From NCBI RefSeq assembly GCF_006483445.1, contig NZ_PPPT01000078.1, positions 1 through 44,261 of the forward strand: a DNA stretch of 44,261 nt. Direction: 5' to 3'. Position numbers and translations under genes: made by a program. Origin of the DNA: Bradyrhizobium guangdongense (lineage in GTDB: Bacteria; Pseudomonadota; Alphaproteobacteria; Rhizobiales; Xanthobacteraceae). Of the stretch, positions 1 to 8,942 are shown in pieces. Under the pieces are notes generated by a model. That model saw only the letters and a program-made list of their open reading frames with translations. It ran no database searches and had not been told where the DNA came from. How positions within the stretch are numbered: the first letter of the stretch is position 1; each line of letters begins with the position of its first letter.

Positions 1-1466
1 GCCCCGCCATTGACCTCGACGGTGATTTGGCCGGGCTGGTCGGCCGAGCACGCGCGATCCGGCACGACAAGCGAAACGTCATACATGCCGAGACCGTCGA
101 TCAGGAACTGGAAGGCGTCCGCGCCCTTCCAGTCCGGATTGATCTTCGCGGTCGGCCGCAGGTACTTTTCCGAGAGGAACGAAATGCGCTCCCGGACTTT
201 GCCTGACGCCTTGAAGGCCTGCGCCCAGTGATCGCTTGACGCGAAATCCTTCAGGTAGAGGCCGTGTGAAATGTCGTCGCCAAACACGTCGCGCCCGCGG
301 TCGATGATCCGTTCATAGGCCTCCGCCGGCCTGAGCGTTTTCAGCAGTTCGACGATTCGCGCGTGCAGCAGTGACCGGGTTCGCTCGTCCGACCAGAACA
401 GGCTGCCCAGCCAGTTCTGCGTCAGGACCAGCGGTTGAAAGTCGGGATCGACAGGATGATTGACACCGAGCGTGGAGGCATAAGCCAGGCCGAAGTCATA
501 ACCAATGGGCACGGCCCGCGTGGTGCCGGCGGGCACGTAGACCGGGATGTTGTGATTGTTGAGATGCTGGGTCCCGGTGATTGCGACGACGGCGTAGTAA
601 TTGAGGTAGTGGTCGTAGTTCACGACTTCGCGCCAATCCTCGCGATCGTGAACGACGGAATCGAAGACTGCATTGTGATAACTCAGAAACTGTTGCCATG
701 ACCGGCCTTTTCGCGCGTTCTTCTTCCAGGATTCCTTCAGTTCCTCGACGTCGGCATAAGGACGAAAGCCGACATCGAAGGGCTGCTTGGGCGCATGTCC
801 CAGGAACGCCCATGTGATCTCGCGGTAGACCTCTCCGCGCGGCAGCCCATGTTCGGCCAGCAGTTCGCCATCGAGATTCTCGAGCAGCTCGCGAACGCCG
901 TCATACTCGCCGTTGATGTAGAAGCGGGCGAGCGACATCTTGGGTGCGACGCCGCCCGCACGACGCAGCAGATCCGTTGCCCAGATATCGAACAGCGACG
1001 GATCCGCGGCGAGCGCATTCAAATTGAACGTCCGATAGCCGTGAAACGACTGCCCTTCGATGTTGATCTTGACCGATCTCTGCCTAGAGCTCCAATGGTC
1101 GGCGCAAAATCCGCGATAGCGGATCCAGGTCTTTCCGCCGACTTCCGTGCCGTCAATGACGAGCCGCTTCAACGGCACCTTCTTGAACCGGATCTTCGAG
1201 CATTGCTCGGCCGGTATGCCCGCGTTCATCGAGCGGATGAATTCGGGTTCGATCTCGATGCGGAATTCGGGAATATCGCGGAAGAACCGGTTCATCCCGA
1301 AGATCCCGCCGGCATCGGCGGTGGGCAAGGGATGTAAGCGCTGTGCCAGGGAGGCCCGGTCAGGAAACAGGCTGACGCCGGCTGAAGGCAGGAGAAAAAT
1401 AAGTGCCGCAGCAAGCGCCGCCGCTGCGATTGCACCCAATTCTGCGTTTCGCGCCAGTCGTTTCAT
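1..1466 (-). CDS. CotH-family kinase-like protein, 3' end outside window
   Basis: An uninterrupted minus-strand frame opens with ATG at 1466 and runs off the left edge, giving at least 488 residues. The N-terminus has a short basic stretch and a hydrophobic segment (about residues 10-32), so it is probably membrane-anchored or exported. The middle reads like CotH: a conserved RYRGF segment near residue 117, then an NYYAVVAITG region, the HLNNHN cluster, and a YDFG motif about 20 residues later, as in Fam20C/CotH protein kinases where these residues bind ATP and metal. CotH phosphorylates spore-coat proteins in Bacillus; in non-sporulating bacteria the substrate is unknown. There is no strong Shine-Dalgarno sequence before 1466. 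The family call is fairly secure; kinase activity is inferred. Confidence 0.72.
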   Translation of the reverse strand, partial: MKRLARNAELGAIAAAALAAALIFLLPSAGVSLFPDRASLAQRLHPLPTADAGGIFGMNRFFRDIPEFRIEIEPEFIRSMNAGIPAEQCSKIRFKKVPLKRLVIDGTEVGGKTWIRYRGFCADHWSSRQRSVKINIEGQSFHGYRTFNLNALAADPSLFDIWATDLLRRAGGVAPKMSLARFYINGEYDGVRELLENLDGELLAEHGLPRGEVYREITWAFLGHAPKQPFDVGFRPYADVEELKESWKKNARKGRSWQQFLSYHNAVFDSVVHDREDWREVVNYDHYLNYYAVVAITGTQHLNNHNIPVYVPAGTTRAVPIGYDFGLAYASTLGVNHPVDPDFQPLVLTQNWLGSLFWSDERTRSLLHARIVELLKTLRPAEAYERIIDRGRDVFGDDISHGLYLKDFASSDHWAQAFKASGKVRERISFLSEKYLRPTAKINPDWKGADAFQFLIDGLGMYDVSLVVPDRACSADQPGQITVEVNGG

Positions 1467-1941
1467 TGCTCAATCAGCAGAACGGCCGCTTGCCTCGCCG
1501 GATGGATATCCTTCGAAAGAATCGCTCTCACGTCATTAGACAGAAATGTGACAGCCCTTCAATTGGTCTAGGGACTGATCCGGGATCGAACGGGGAGACA
1601 ACAAGCCTGAACGCCCACAGCATGTTTCCCGGCGCTGCACGAGTGTGTCGCTTCGTTTCTCGAGCGTTCCCCGCGTGTCGGCCCATGATCGCGTGCCGAA
1701 AGGGCTGGGTGAAGCGGCGTCAGTCATTCCACATTGAAAAACCAAGTGTTTTCGACATGTCGAGTCACGCGAGGTCGCTTCGCCGGCGTAATCCCAATCG
1801 ATGCGTCGAGCGAATGGTCATGCAGTTGGCCGAGCAAATGCTTCGCCGTCGAGGCGCGCGGCGACCGCAGCACTGTTGGACCGACCGAATATGCCGGTGA
1901 CAATCGGCGGATAGCTTCCCGGCCGGATCACAATGGTCGAA
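1467..1941. other. 475-bp intergenic region without a supported gene
   Basis: This lies upstream of the CotH-like gene and downstream of iolE. Short open frames occur on both strands (for example 1536-1745 minus), but none has a ribosome-binding site, a recognisable motif or convincing codon bias. I see no RNA gene or strong terminator. The CotH-like promoter is presumably in the part nearest 1466. Confidence 0.5.
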
Positions 1942-2841
1942 CTAGGAGAGCCCCGCCTCCCGGAGCGAAGCCCTGAGATGTGCGACACCCTTTTTGGCGT
2001 AAGCGAGCGGATTGGCCTTTCTGGGATCCTGCTCGGCCTCGACCACGACCCAGCCGGAATAGCCCTCGAGTTCCCGGAAGACCGCGACGTAGTCGACCGA
2101 GCCGTCGCCCGGAACGGTGTAGACTCCGAGTTCGTCGCCCTCCCCCAGCACCGCATCGAGAAAGCTCCAGTCCTTTGCGCGGGCCTTGTCCGCGATGCGT
2201 GCGCGAACATCCTTGGCATGAACGTGACTGATCCGCGCGCGATATTTGCGCGCGAGCGCGGCTGGATCGGCGCCCGCCCATGTGGCGTGGCCCGTGTCCA
2301 GCAACAAATGGACGGACGGCCCGGTCGCGGCCATCAAGGCATCGATGTCATCGCTGCTCTCGACGATCGTCCCCATATGATGATGGTAGACCAGCCGCAC
2401 GCCTTCGGCGATCGTGCGGTCGGCCACCTCGGTGACGCGCCGACCCCATTCGGCCCAATCTCCTGCACCAAGGCGCGGCCGTTCGGACAGACGTCTTGAA
2501 CGGTCGCTGTGAATCGCGTTCGAGGTCTCGCAGAACACCAGAACGTTCGAACCCATGGCTTTGAGGAGATCGAGATGCGGCCGCAGTTGCCGCATCTCCT
2601 CGTCGGCATCGCGCTTGAGCAGTTCCGCCGAGTACCAGCCGGAGATGCAGGCCATGGCGAACGGAGCGAGCGCGGCCTTCAATGCCTGGGGTTCACGGGG
2701 AAACTTGTGCCCCAACTCCATCCCGACGAAGCCGGCTTCCCTGGCCTCGGCAAGGCAGACCTCCAACGGCGTATCGCCGCCGATACTTTGTAAATCGTCG
2801 TTGGACCACCCGATGGGATTGGCGCCGATACGAATCGACAT
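1942..2841 (-). CDS. iolE: Myo-inosose-2 dehydratase (IolE)
   Basis: A 299-residue protein of the xylose-isomerase-like TIM-barrel superfamily. IolE dehydrates 2-keto-myo-inositol (scyllo-inosose) to 3D-trihydroxycyclohexane-1,2-dione in the cytoplasmic inositol pathway. It opens MSIRIGANPIGWSNDD, typical of IolE, and carries metal-site elements of the fold: YHHHMGT, LLLDTGHATWAG, HVHAKDV and VVVEAEQDP. The frame is open upstream to 2997, but the ATG at 2841 matches the family N-terminus and leaves a 40-nt gap after iolD. Being downstream of iolD on the same strand, it is probably cotranscribed with it, and its substrate is the product of the iolG-type enzyme at 4965. Confidence 0.92.
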   Translation of the reverse strand: MSIRIGANPIGWSNDDLQSIGGDTPLEVCLAEAREAGFVGMELGHKFPREPQALKAALAPFAMACISGWYSAELLKRDADEEMRQLRPHLDLLKAMGSNVLVFCETSNAIHSDRSRRLSERPRLGAGDWAEWGRRVTEVADRTIAEGVRLVYHHHMGTIVESSDDIDALMAATGPSVHLLLDTGHATWAGADPAALARKYRARISHVHAKDVRARIADKARAKDWSFLDAVLGEGDELGVYTVPGDGSVDYVAVFRELEGYSGWVVVEAEQDPRKANPLAYAKKGVAHLRASLREAGLS

Positions 2842-2881
2842 GCTGTTGAGCCTTCCTCCGCTGCCGTTTGCCGGCGTCACG

Positions 2882-4732
2882 TCAGTTCCAGTCGCTCTGC
2901 GCGCTCCGGCCTTCCAAATAGCGGTCACGCGCGGCCCGCACCTCTGCCCGCACCGAGACCTCGGGCACCGCAACATCCCACCAATGACCACCAGCATCGG
3001 TCGACCTCGACGGATCGGTATCGATGACGATCACGGTGGTGCGATCGTTCTGCCGCGCCTTCAACAGGGCCGCCTCGAGCTCGCCGAGATTGCCGACTTT
3101 CCCGGAAATTGCACCGAGCGAGCCGGCGTGAACAGCGAAATCGATCGCCGGGAGAGTTTCATGCCGCACCGTGGCGAGCAGATTGTTGAACGACGGGCTT
3201 CCGGTGCTGCGTTGCAGACGGTCGATGCAGCCAAAGCCCCTGTTGTCCAGCACGACGATCGTGAGCTTGAGCCCCAGCATCACCGACGTCGCGATCTCGG
3301 AGTTCAGCATCAGATACGAGCCGTCGCCGAGCATCACGATCACCTCGCGCGCAGGATCGGCCATCTTGACGCCGAGCCCGCCCGCGATCTCGTAGCCCAT
3401 GGTGGAATAGCCGTACTCGGCGTGATAACCGCCCGTGGCACCGGCGAGCCAGAGTTTATGGAGCTCGCCAGGCAAGCCGCCGGCTGCATGCACGATCACG
3501 TCGGACGGTTGCGTCGTGCGCTGCACGGCACCGATAACCTGCGCATCCGACGGAAGGCTGTCGTTGCCGAGCGCGGTGTATTTGCTCGCAGTCGCCAGCC
3601 AGCTTTCGCGCTCCGCCTTTGCCTGCACGCCCCATTCGCGCGGCGGCTGCCATTCGCGGAGGGCGTCGTCGAGGGCATCGAGACCTTCGCGCGCATCGGC
3701 GACAAGCGGCTGGCTGCCGCGCTTCGTCGCGTCGAAGGCCTGCACATTGAGGGCGATGATCCGGCAATCGGCTGGGAACAGCGACCATGAGCCGGTGGTG
3801 AAATCCTGCAGGCGCGTGCCTATGGCGAGGATGACGTCGGCCTCCCCCGCGGCGCGGTTGGCCGCGGCCGTTCCGGTGACGCCGATCGACCCCATGCTGA
3901 GCGGATGCGTCGCAGGCAGCGTGCTCTTGCCAGCCTGCGTTTCGGCGAAGGGAATGCCGTGTTTCTCGCAGAACCGCCGCAGCCGCTCCTCCGCCTCGGA
4001 ATAGAGGACGCCGCCACCCGCAATCACGAGCGGCTTCTTCGCCGCACGCAGCAACGCCGCCGCCGCCGAGAGCTCGCCGTGATCGGGCCTCGTCCGGCGT
4101 GGCCTCCACACCTGCGGCTCAAAAAAACTGTCGGGATAGTCATAAGCTTCGGCCTGCACGTCCTGGCAGAGCGCGAGCGTGACGGGGCCGCAGCGCGCCG
4201 GATCCGTCAATACGGCCAGCGCATTCGTGAGCGCCGGCATGATCTGTTCCGGCCGCGTGATGCGATCGAAATAGCGTGAGACCGGCCGGAAGCAATCGTT
4301 CGCCGATATCGTGCCGTCGTCAAAGTCCTCGACCTGCTGCAGCACGGGATCCGGCCGCCGCGACGCGAAAACGTCTCCGGGCAGGAACAGCACCGGCAGA
4401 CGGTTGACATGCGCGAGCGCCGCCGCCGTCACCATGTTGGTGGCGCCGGGGCCGATCGAACTCGTGCAGGCCATCATGCGTCGCCGGCGCGAGGCCTTTG
4501 CGAAGGCGATCGCCGCATGGGCCATCGCCTGCTCATTGTGGGCTCGAAATGTCGGGAGCGTATCCTTGGCGGCGTGGAGCGCTTCACCAAAACCGGCAAC
4601 GTTGCCGTGGCCGAAAATCGCCCAGACGCCGGCGAACAACGGCACCTCACGGCCACCGAGTTCCGCTTTCTGAGCGGCAAGCGCCTTGACGAGCGCTTGC
4701 GACATGGTGAGCCGGGTCCTCTTCATCGGCAT
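2882..4732 (-). CDS. iolD: 3D-(3,5/4)-trihydroxycyclohexane-1,2-dione hydrolase (IolD)
   Basis: A 616-residue thiamine-diphosphate enzyme of the acetolactate-synthase superfamily, which opens the ring of the IolE product to 5-deoxy-glucuronate. Visible features are the N-terminal PYR domain with its glutamate region, a central domain (IGVTGTAAANRAAGEADVILAIGTRLQDF), and the C-terminal ThDP/Mg site GDGSYLMLNSEIAT near residue 455. The N-terminus MSQALVKALAAQ is IolD-like. Two in-frame ATGs lie 6 nt apart (4732 and 4726); a GGAAGG sequence upstream is better spaced for the second. It is the first gene of the iolD-iolE unit and faces the iolG-type gene across a 232-bp divergent region. iolB and iolC are not in the window. 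Confidence 0.94.
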   Translation of the reverse strand: MPMKRTRLTMSQALVKALAAQKAELGGREVPLFAGVWAIFGHGNVAGFGEALHAAKDTLPTFRAHNEQAMAHAAIAFAKASRRRRMMACTSSIGPGATNMVTAAALAHVNRLPVLFLPGDVFASRRPDPVLQQVEDFDDGTISANDCFRPVSRYFDRITRPEQIMPALTNALAVLTDPARCGPVTLALCQDVQAEAYDYPDSFFEPQVWRPRRTRPDHGELSAAAALLRAAKKPLVIAGGGVLYSEAEERLRRFCEKHGIPFAETQAGKSTLPATHPLSMGSIGVTGTAAANRAAGEADVILAIGTRLQDFTTGSWSLFPADCRIIALNVQAFDATKRGSQPLVADAREGLDALDDALREWQPPREWGVQAKAERESWLATASKYTALGNDSLPSDAQVIGAVQRTTQPSDVIVHAAGGLPGELHKLWLAGATGGYHAEYGYSTMGYEIAGGLGVKMADPAREVIVMLGDGSYLMLNSEIATSVMLGLKLTIVVLDNRGFGCIDRLQRSTGSPSFNNLLATVRHETLPAIDFAVHAGSLGAISGKVGNLGELEAALLKARQNDRTTVIVIDTDPSRSTDAGGHWWDVAVPEVSVRAEVRAARDRYLEGRSAQSDWN

Positions 4733-4846
4733 TGGCCTTCCGCTCCGGTTTACCTCGCGCTGTCGTGACCGGCTTCCATCGCCAGATCGGGACGGTCGAA
4801 AGAATCGACACCGTCGCGCACGCGCATTCCTCCCACTTATTCTTGA

Positions 4847-4889
4847 TGAATACCGATTTCATATTGCGGTCAATCGGAATATCAATTCC
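4847..4889. promoter_or_regulatory. Candidate IolR operator(s) between iolD and iolG
   Basis: GGAA-TATCAA-TTCC occupies 4876-4889, a perfect GGAA-N6-TTCC inverted repeat. That is the arrangement I recall for the inositol repressor IolR in Caulobacter and Sinorhizobium. A weaker copy, TGAA-N6-TTTC, lies 29 bp away at 4847-4860. Both are in the divergent region and could control both directions. The site is seen directly; the regulator is inferred, since no iolR is in the window. Confidence 0.55.
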
Positions 4890-4964
4890 ATTCTCTCGGT
4901 CGGTTCGGCCGAGCTCGCCGCGGCAGGGAGTGCGCGGTGAGGCGACTTACGAAAGAGAGGTTCG

Positions 4965-5969
4965 ATGACCGTCAGGTTTGGTTTGCTCGGCGCCGGCCGC
5001 ATCGGAAAAGTGCACGCGAAGGCGATCGGTTCAAACAGGGGCGCGAGCCTTGTCGCAGTGGCCGATGCCGCGCCTGCGGCTGCGCGCGATCTAGCAACCG
5101 CTTACGAGGCTGACGTCCGCACCATCGACGCCATCGAACAGTCGACGGATATCGATGCCGTCGTGATCTGTACGCCGACGGATACCCATGCCGACCTCAT
5201 CGAACGCTTTGCCCGACGGGGCAAGGCCATCTTTTGCGAAAAGCCGATCGATCTCGACGTTGCGCGGGTGACGCAATGCCTGTCCGTGGTCAAGCAAGCC
5301 AGCGCCAAGCTGATGGTCGGCTTCAACCGCCGCTTTGATCCGCACTTCTCGGCTTTGCGCAAGGCGATCGATGACGGCGCGATCGGCAACGTCGAAATGA
5401 TCTCGATCACGTCCCGCGATCCCGGTCCGCCGCCCCACGACTATATCGGCCGTTCCGGCGGCATCTTCCGCGACATGACCATTCACGATTTCGACATGGC
5501 GCGGTTTCTTCTGAAGGAAGAACCCTTGTTCGTCAGCGCTCACGCCTCCGTGCTGGTCGACAAGACCATCGGCGAGCTCGGAGACTTCGACAGCGCGAGC
5601 ATCATCCTGGAGACCGCATCGGGCAGGCAATGCCTGATCTCCAACTCGCGCCGCGCGACCTACGGCTATGACCAGCGGATCGAGGTCCACGGATCCGAGG
5701 GAATGGTCGCGGCCGAGAACCAGCGCCCCGTCTCGATCGAGATCGCCAACAAGGACGGCTACACCAGGCCTCCGCTGCACGATTTCTTCATGACGCGTTA
5801 CCTGGACGCTTACGCCAACGAGATCGCGGCATTCATCGAGGCCGTCACCAGCGGAAAGCCGGTGTCGCCAAGCGGCGAGGATGGGCTGATCGCGCTGATG
5901 ATTGCGGACGCCGCGCGCGAATCCGTCAAGAGCAGGAAGACAGTCCGGCTGGCCGAGAGAGCGACGTAG
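4965..5969 (+). CDS. iolG: Inositol 2-dehydrogenase, Gfo/Idh/MocA family
   Basis: A 334-residue NAD-dependent dehydrogenase that oxidises myo-inositol (or a stereoisomer) to the 2-keto form, the first step of the pathway continued by IolE and IolD. The Rossmann motif GLLGAGRIG is at residues 6-14, the family CEKP motif with its conserved Lys at 91-94, and the catalytic DMTIHDFD stretch at 169-176 with Asp169 and His173. An AGAGAGG ribosome-binding site precedes the ATG. It is transcribed divergently from iolD with a candidate IolR site between them. Substrate choice among inositol isomers cannot be settled from sequence. Confidence 0.88.
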   Translation: MTVRFGLLGAGRIGKVHAKAIGSNRGASLVAVADAAPAAARDLATAYEADVRTIDAIEQSTDIDAVVICTPTDTHADLIERFARRGKAIFCEKPIDLDVARVTQCLSVVKQASAKLMVGFNRRFDPHFSALRKAIDDGAIGNVEMISITSRDPGPPPHDYIGRSGGIFRDMTIHDFDMARFLLKEEPLFVSAHASVLVDKTIGELGDFDSASIILETASGRQCLISNSRRATYGYDQRIEVHGSEGMVAAENQRPVSIEIANKDGYTRPPLHDFFMTRYLDAYANEIAAFIEAVTSGKPVSPSGEDGLIALMIADAARESVKSRKTVRLAERAT

Positions 5970-6029
5970 ACGTAAGCCCAAGCCCCCGGGCTGCGGGCCG
6001 TCGAGTCCGGCTCCGCAAGATGGACGCCG

Positions 6030-6734
6030 TCAGCTATCGACAGCCTCGCTCAAGCTGAGACGCTCGATCGCCGCCAGGTTATGGATTGTAACAGACGTGT
6101 ACTTTGCCGTCGCAATTCCGTCCTGCTCGAGACTTTTGAGCAACCGGTTGATCGTTTGGCGGCCGACGCCGATCATCACGGCCAAGTCCTCCTGGGACAG
6201 GCGCAGATCGATGACCACCCCCTTCTTGGTCGGGCGGCCGTGGCGCTCTGCGAGCCTCCATAGTTCCTGCGCGAGCCGGTGAAGCGGACGGCGATTGCGA
6301 AGAACGATCAGGTTCTGAATCGAAACGCGCAAGTGATCGCAGACCATTCGGACAAAGGCCGAATAGTACTCGTTGCTCTCGTTGATGAGCGCATCGAGCC
6401 GCTCCTGGCTCAAGTGAAAGACCACGCTCTTGCCTATGGCGAATGCGTCGTAGCCATAGGGACGCCCGTCAAGGGCCGAAGTGACGCCAATCCAGGACCC
6501 AGGCGAGGTGATGAGAAGGAAAGAAGGATTTCCAGACAGGGAAAAGCTGGTCAAGCGGACTTGGCCCGAAATGAGGGCAACCAACCCGTCCCGGCTATCG
6601 CTCGCCGAATAGATCAGGGAGTTATCAACGTTTCGAACTCGGCCCAGGCGAATGATGCTATCAGCCAGCGACGGGGAAAGGCCGGCGAACCATTTGTTCT
6701 TCCGCAGAACAGCCTTCAGGACCGCCTTATTCAT
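6030..6734 (-). CDS. Crp/Fnr-family transcriptional regulator
   Basis: A 234-residue protein with an N-terminal cyclic-nucleotide-binding-like beta-roll (about 20-130), a dimerisation helix and a C-terminal winged helix (LSQEDLAVMIGVGRQTINRLLKSLEQDG, roughly 175-202). No FNR-type cysteine cluster is visible, so oxygen sensing through Fe-S is unlikely. The recognition helix lacks the E-x-x-S-R pattern that reads TTGAT-N4-ATCAA boxes, so it probably binds another site. I chose the ATG at 6734; the frame is open further upstream but that extension is not family-like. It is convergent with the iolG-type gene, with its stop 60 nt away. Its target is unknown. Confidence 0.85.
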   Translation of the reverse strand: MNKAVLKAVLRKNKWFAGLSPSLADSIIRLGRVRNVDNSLIYSASDSRDGLVALISGQVRLTSFSLSGNPSFLLITSPGSWIGVTSALDGRPYGYDAFAIGKSVVFHLSQERLDALINESNEYYSAFVRMVCDHLRVSIQNLIVLRNRRPLHRLAQELWRLAERHGRPTKKGVVIDLRLSQEDLAVMIGVGRQTINRLLKSLEQDGIATAKYTSVTIHNLAAIERLSLSEAVDS

Positions 6735-6957
6735 TCGTAGCCCGCAAAAAAGGAAAGGGGGGACCCACCTGAGGCTCGCGATGCCGGCTTCGGCAAGCGA
6801 CCCTTCGCCCCCTGCCCTTGGCCCGCGCCGGCACAGGCTCTGGACTTTGCACCCCCCGAGACCGGGACGCAACACTGGGGACATGTGCCCGGCAACGCGG
6901 CGGCCTGCGACTGTTCTTTGGGCCCGCCGGCAACGCGATTGACTGCGCAGGAACGCT

Positions 6958-7254
6958 CTAGAACGCCTTCTCCTCGGCCTCGTAGATCGTCATGACCGGC
7001 GGCTTTGCGCACAGCCTGGCGACCTCTTGCGCGAACACCCGCGATTCCGATCGGGCGAAGTGGGCCTTGAGCGCAGCGGCGTCGCGCCAGCGCTCGAAAA
7101 ACCGCACGCGGAGTGGATCTTCGCAATCGATCTGCACGACGTGCTCAATACAGCCATCCTCCCCGCGGGACCGATGCACGTGCTCGAGGCTGATCTTCAC
7201 GAGGCGGTCGAGGCTTTCGCTGCGCCCGTCCACAGATCCCACGACGATAATCAT
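6958..7254 (-). CDS. Antibiotic biosynthesis monooxygenase (ABM) domain protein
   Basis: A 98-residue single-domain ferredoxin-like protein of the ABM/YgiN type (MIIVVGSVDGR..., CIEHVVQIDCEDPLRVRFFERWRD, FA.SESRVFAQEVARL). Such proteins are small dimeric cofactor-free oxygenases or quinol monooxygenases. The longer frame upstream is an artefact: GGAGAGG lies 6-12 nt before the ATG at 7254. It follows the MFS gene by 44 nt on the same strand, so the two probably form one transcription unit. Its substrate may be the compound handled by the MFS transporter and the divergent SDR genes; that is inference. Confidence 0.82.
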   Translation of the reverse strand: MIIVVGSVDGRSESLDRLVKISLEHVHRSRGEDGCIEHVVQIDCEDPLRVRFFERWRDAAALKAHFARSESRVFAQEVARLCAKPPVMTIYEAEEKAF

Positions 7255-7298
7255 CAAGTTGCCCTCTCCTTTGCCCGGTCGTCTTGCTGTGGACCCAT

Positions 7299-8630
7299 TC
7301 ACCGGCAGCGTGGCGAAGCCCCGCGCAGGGTGACCAGCAAAGCGGTGCCCGACAGCAGATAAAGGGCCATGATCAGATACAGGCTGTAGACCGGATTGCC
7401 CGTGGCAGCAGTCATGAACCCGGTGACGGGCGGGGCCGCAACCGGTCCGAGATTGGCAAGACCGGCGATAAGCGCGACGCCTCCGGCAATGCTCGCCTTC
7501 GACAGATATTCGGTACATGTCGTGACGAACAGCGGAACGGCAGAGACGAATCCGACACCGGCGATCGTAAGGCCCAGTACTGCAAATACGATATTGCCTT
7601 GCGCCAGGGTCATGAGCAGCAGCCCCAGGGCGGCCACGGCAACGCATGAGGCATAGTGCCACCGCCGCTCGCGATGCCTGTCGGAATGCCGGCCGACCAG
7701 GACCGTGCCGATCACGCCTGCGAGGTGCGGCAAGCTCGACAGCAGGCCGACCTGAAACAGATCCGAAATGCCCCAGCCCTTGATCATCGACGGGATCGAG
7801 AACACCATCGTGTAGTTTGCGCCAAGCAGAAAAATATCGACAAGTATCAGACCATAGATCTTGGGATCCTTCGTCATCTGCCAGAACCCGCTATGCGAGG
7901 CGGTCTCGACATCCGGATGATCCTGTTCATGCTGAAGCCGTAGCGCAGACTTCTCTGCCGCTGTCAGCCAGGACGCATCCGCCGGCTTGTCCTGAAGGTA
8001 GAAATAGGCAGCGATGCCGAGAAGGCAGGCCGGGATTCCCTGCGAAATGAACAGCCACTGCCAGCCATGGAGCCCGTTGAAGCCATCGAGATATTTGAGC
8101 GTCGCGCCACAGAGGGGACCGGCCAGAAGCGGCGCAATCGCCGTCGCCGCCATGAACGTTGCCATCACCTGGCCACGCTTCGCGGAGGGATACCAATAGG
8201 TCAGATAGAGAATTACGCCAGGGAGAAATCCAGCCTCGAAGACGCCAAGCAGGACCCGTGCCACGTAGAACTGAAGGGGCGTCTGGACGAAAGCCATCGC
8301 CGCGGCCACAACGCCCCAGGCAAACATGATCCGCAGCATCGTCTTGCGGACGCCAATTCGCTCCAGCAAGAGGTTGCTGGGGACTTCGAAAACCATGTAG
8401 CCGAGGAAGAAGATGCCTGCGCCGATGCCATAGGTGGCATCACTGAACGGCAGCGTCTGCTTCATCTGGAGCTGCGCGAAGCCAATGTTGATGCGGTCGA
8501 GGAAGGCTACGACGTAGCACAGCATCAGGAACGGCAGCAGACGCCAGCCGATCTTCGCGAACAGCCGCCCGATGCCATCTTGCTCCCCGTCTGAAGCCGC
8601 GATCAGAACATGCGTTGTTTCGGCAGTCAT
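7299..8630 (-). CDS. MFS transporter, anion:cation symporter (ACS) family
   Basis: A 443-residue membrane protein with about 12 hydrophobic segments and a central cytoplasmic loop (about 205-245). MFS signatures include FLDRINIGFAQLQM after the first helix (typical of ACS/tartrate/phthalate-type permeases) and VPSNLLLERIGVRK in the loop between helices 2 and 3. The family imports organic anions such as sugar acids, tartrate or aromatic acids. It is the first gene of a two-gene unit with the ABM protein and faces the SDR operon across 312 bp containing a perfect inverted repeat. The substrate is unknown. Confidence 0.88.
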   Translation of the reverse strand: MTAETTHVLIAASDGEQDGIGRLFAKIGWRLLPFLMLCYVVAFLDRINIGFAQLQMKQTLPFSDATYGIGAGIFFLGYMVFEVPSNLLLERIGVRKTMLRIMFAWGVVAAAMAFVQTPLQFYVARVLLGVFEAGFLPGVILYLTYWYPSAKRGQVMATFMAATAIAPLLAGPLCGATLKYLDGFNGLHGWQWLFISQGIPACLLGIAAYFYLQDKPADASWLTAAEKSALRLQHEQDHPDVETASHSGFWQMTKDPKIYGLILVDIFLLGANYTMVFSIPSMIKGWGISDLFQVGLLSSLPHLAGVIGTVLVGRHSDRHRERRWHYASCVAVAALGLLLMTLAQGNIVFAVLGLTIAGVGFVSAVPLFVTTCTEYLSKASIAGGVALIAGLANLGPVAAPPVTGFMTAATGNPVYSLYLIMALYLLSGTALLVTLRGASPRCR

Positions 8631-8942
8631 AGCCGCTCCGTTTCCCTTGCGGCGGTCAATTCGTTTGCCTACGGCTGGTTCGTCCGCCCGATCCCGCTCT
8701 TCGGCCCGACGCTAGGGGTATTTTCTGCACTAATTGTCGCGATTGCGACAATGTCGGCTATGAACTGCGCTTGTAACAGCCAGGGTGACGCCCCATCGGA
8801 CCGGGGAGCGCGGCAGCGCCCGGGCGTCGTTGAATAGCTGGATGAGAGCCACGCCTCGGTCGTTGAGGCTTCGTATCGCCATTCGTCGAAGCCCTCGAAT
8901 CTGGCGCCGTCCCAATCCGGCCTATGAAGGACAAACAAGCGC
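8631..8942. other. 312-bp divergent control region
   Basis: This region separates the MFS-ABM unit (minus) from the SDR operon (plus). Besides the inverted repeat at 8733-8752 and AAGGA before the SDR start at 8943, I see no gene and no terminator. It should contain both promoters. Confidence 0.6.
8733..8752. promoter_or_regulatory. Perfect 8-4-8 inverted repeat, candidate operator
   Basis: ATTGTCGC-GATT-GCGACAAT is an exact inverted repeat with 8-bp arms, about 100 bp upstream of the MFS start and 190 bp upstream of the SDR start. Its length and dyad symmetry suit a dimeric repressor such as a GntR-type protein. No such regulator is encoded next to it. Confidence 0.6.

Noticed and set aside
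1536..1745. Small minus-strand ORF in the region upstream of the CotH-like gene
   Set aside because: No ribosome-binding site, no motif, and weak coding character.
2555..3790. 411-codon plus-strand ORF over iolD and iolE
   Set aside because: It crosses two well-supported minus-strand genes and shows no family motifs.
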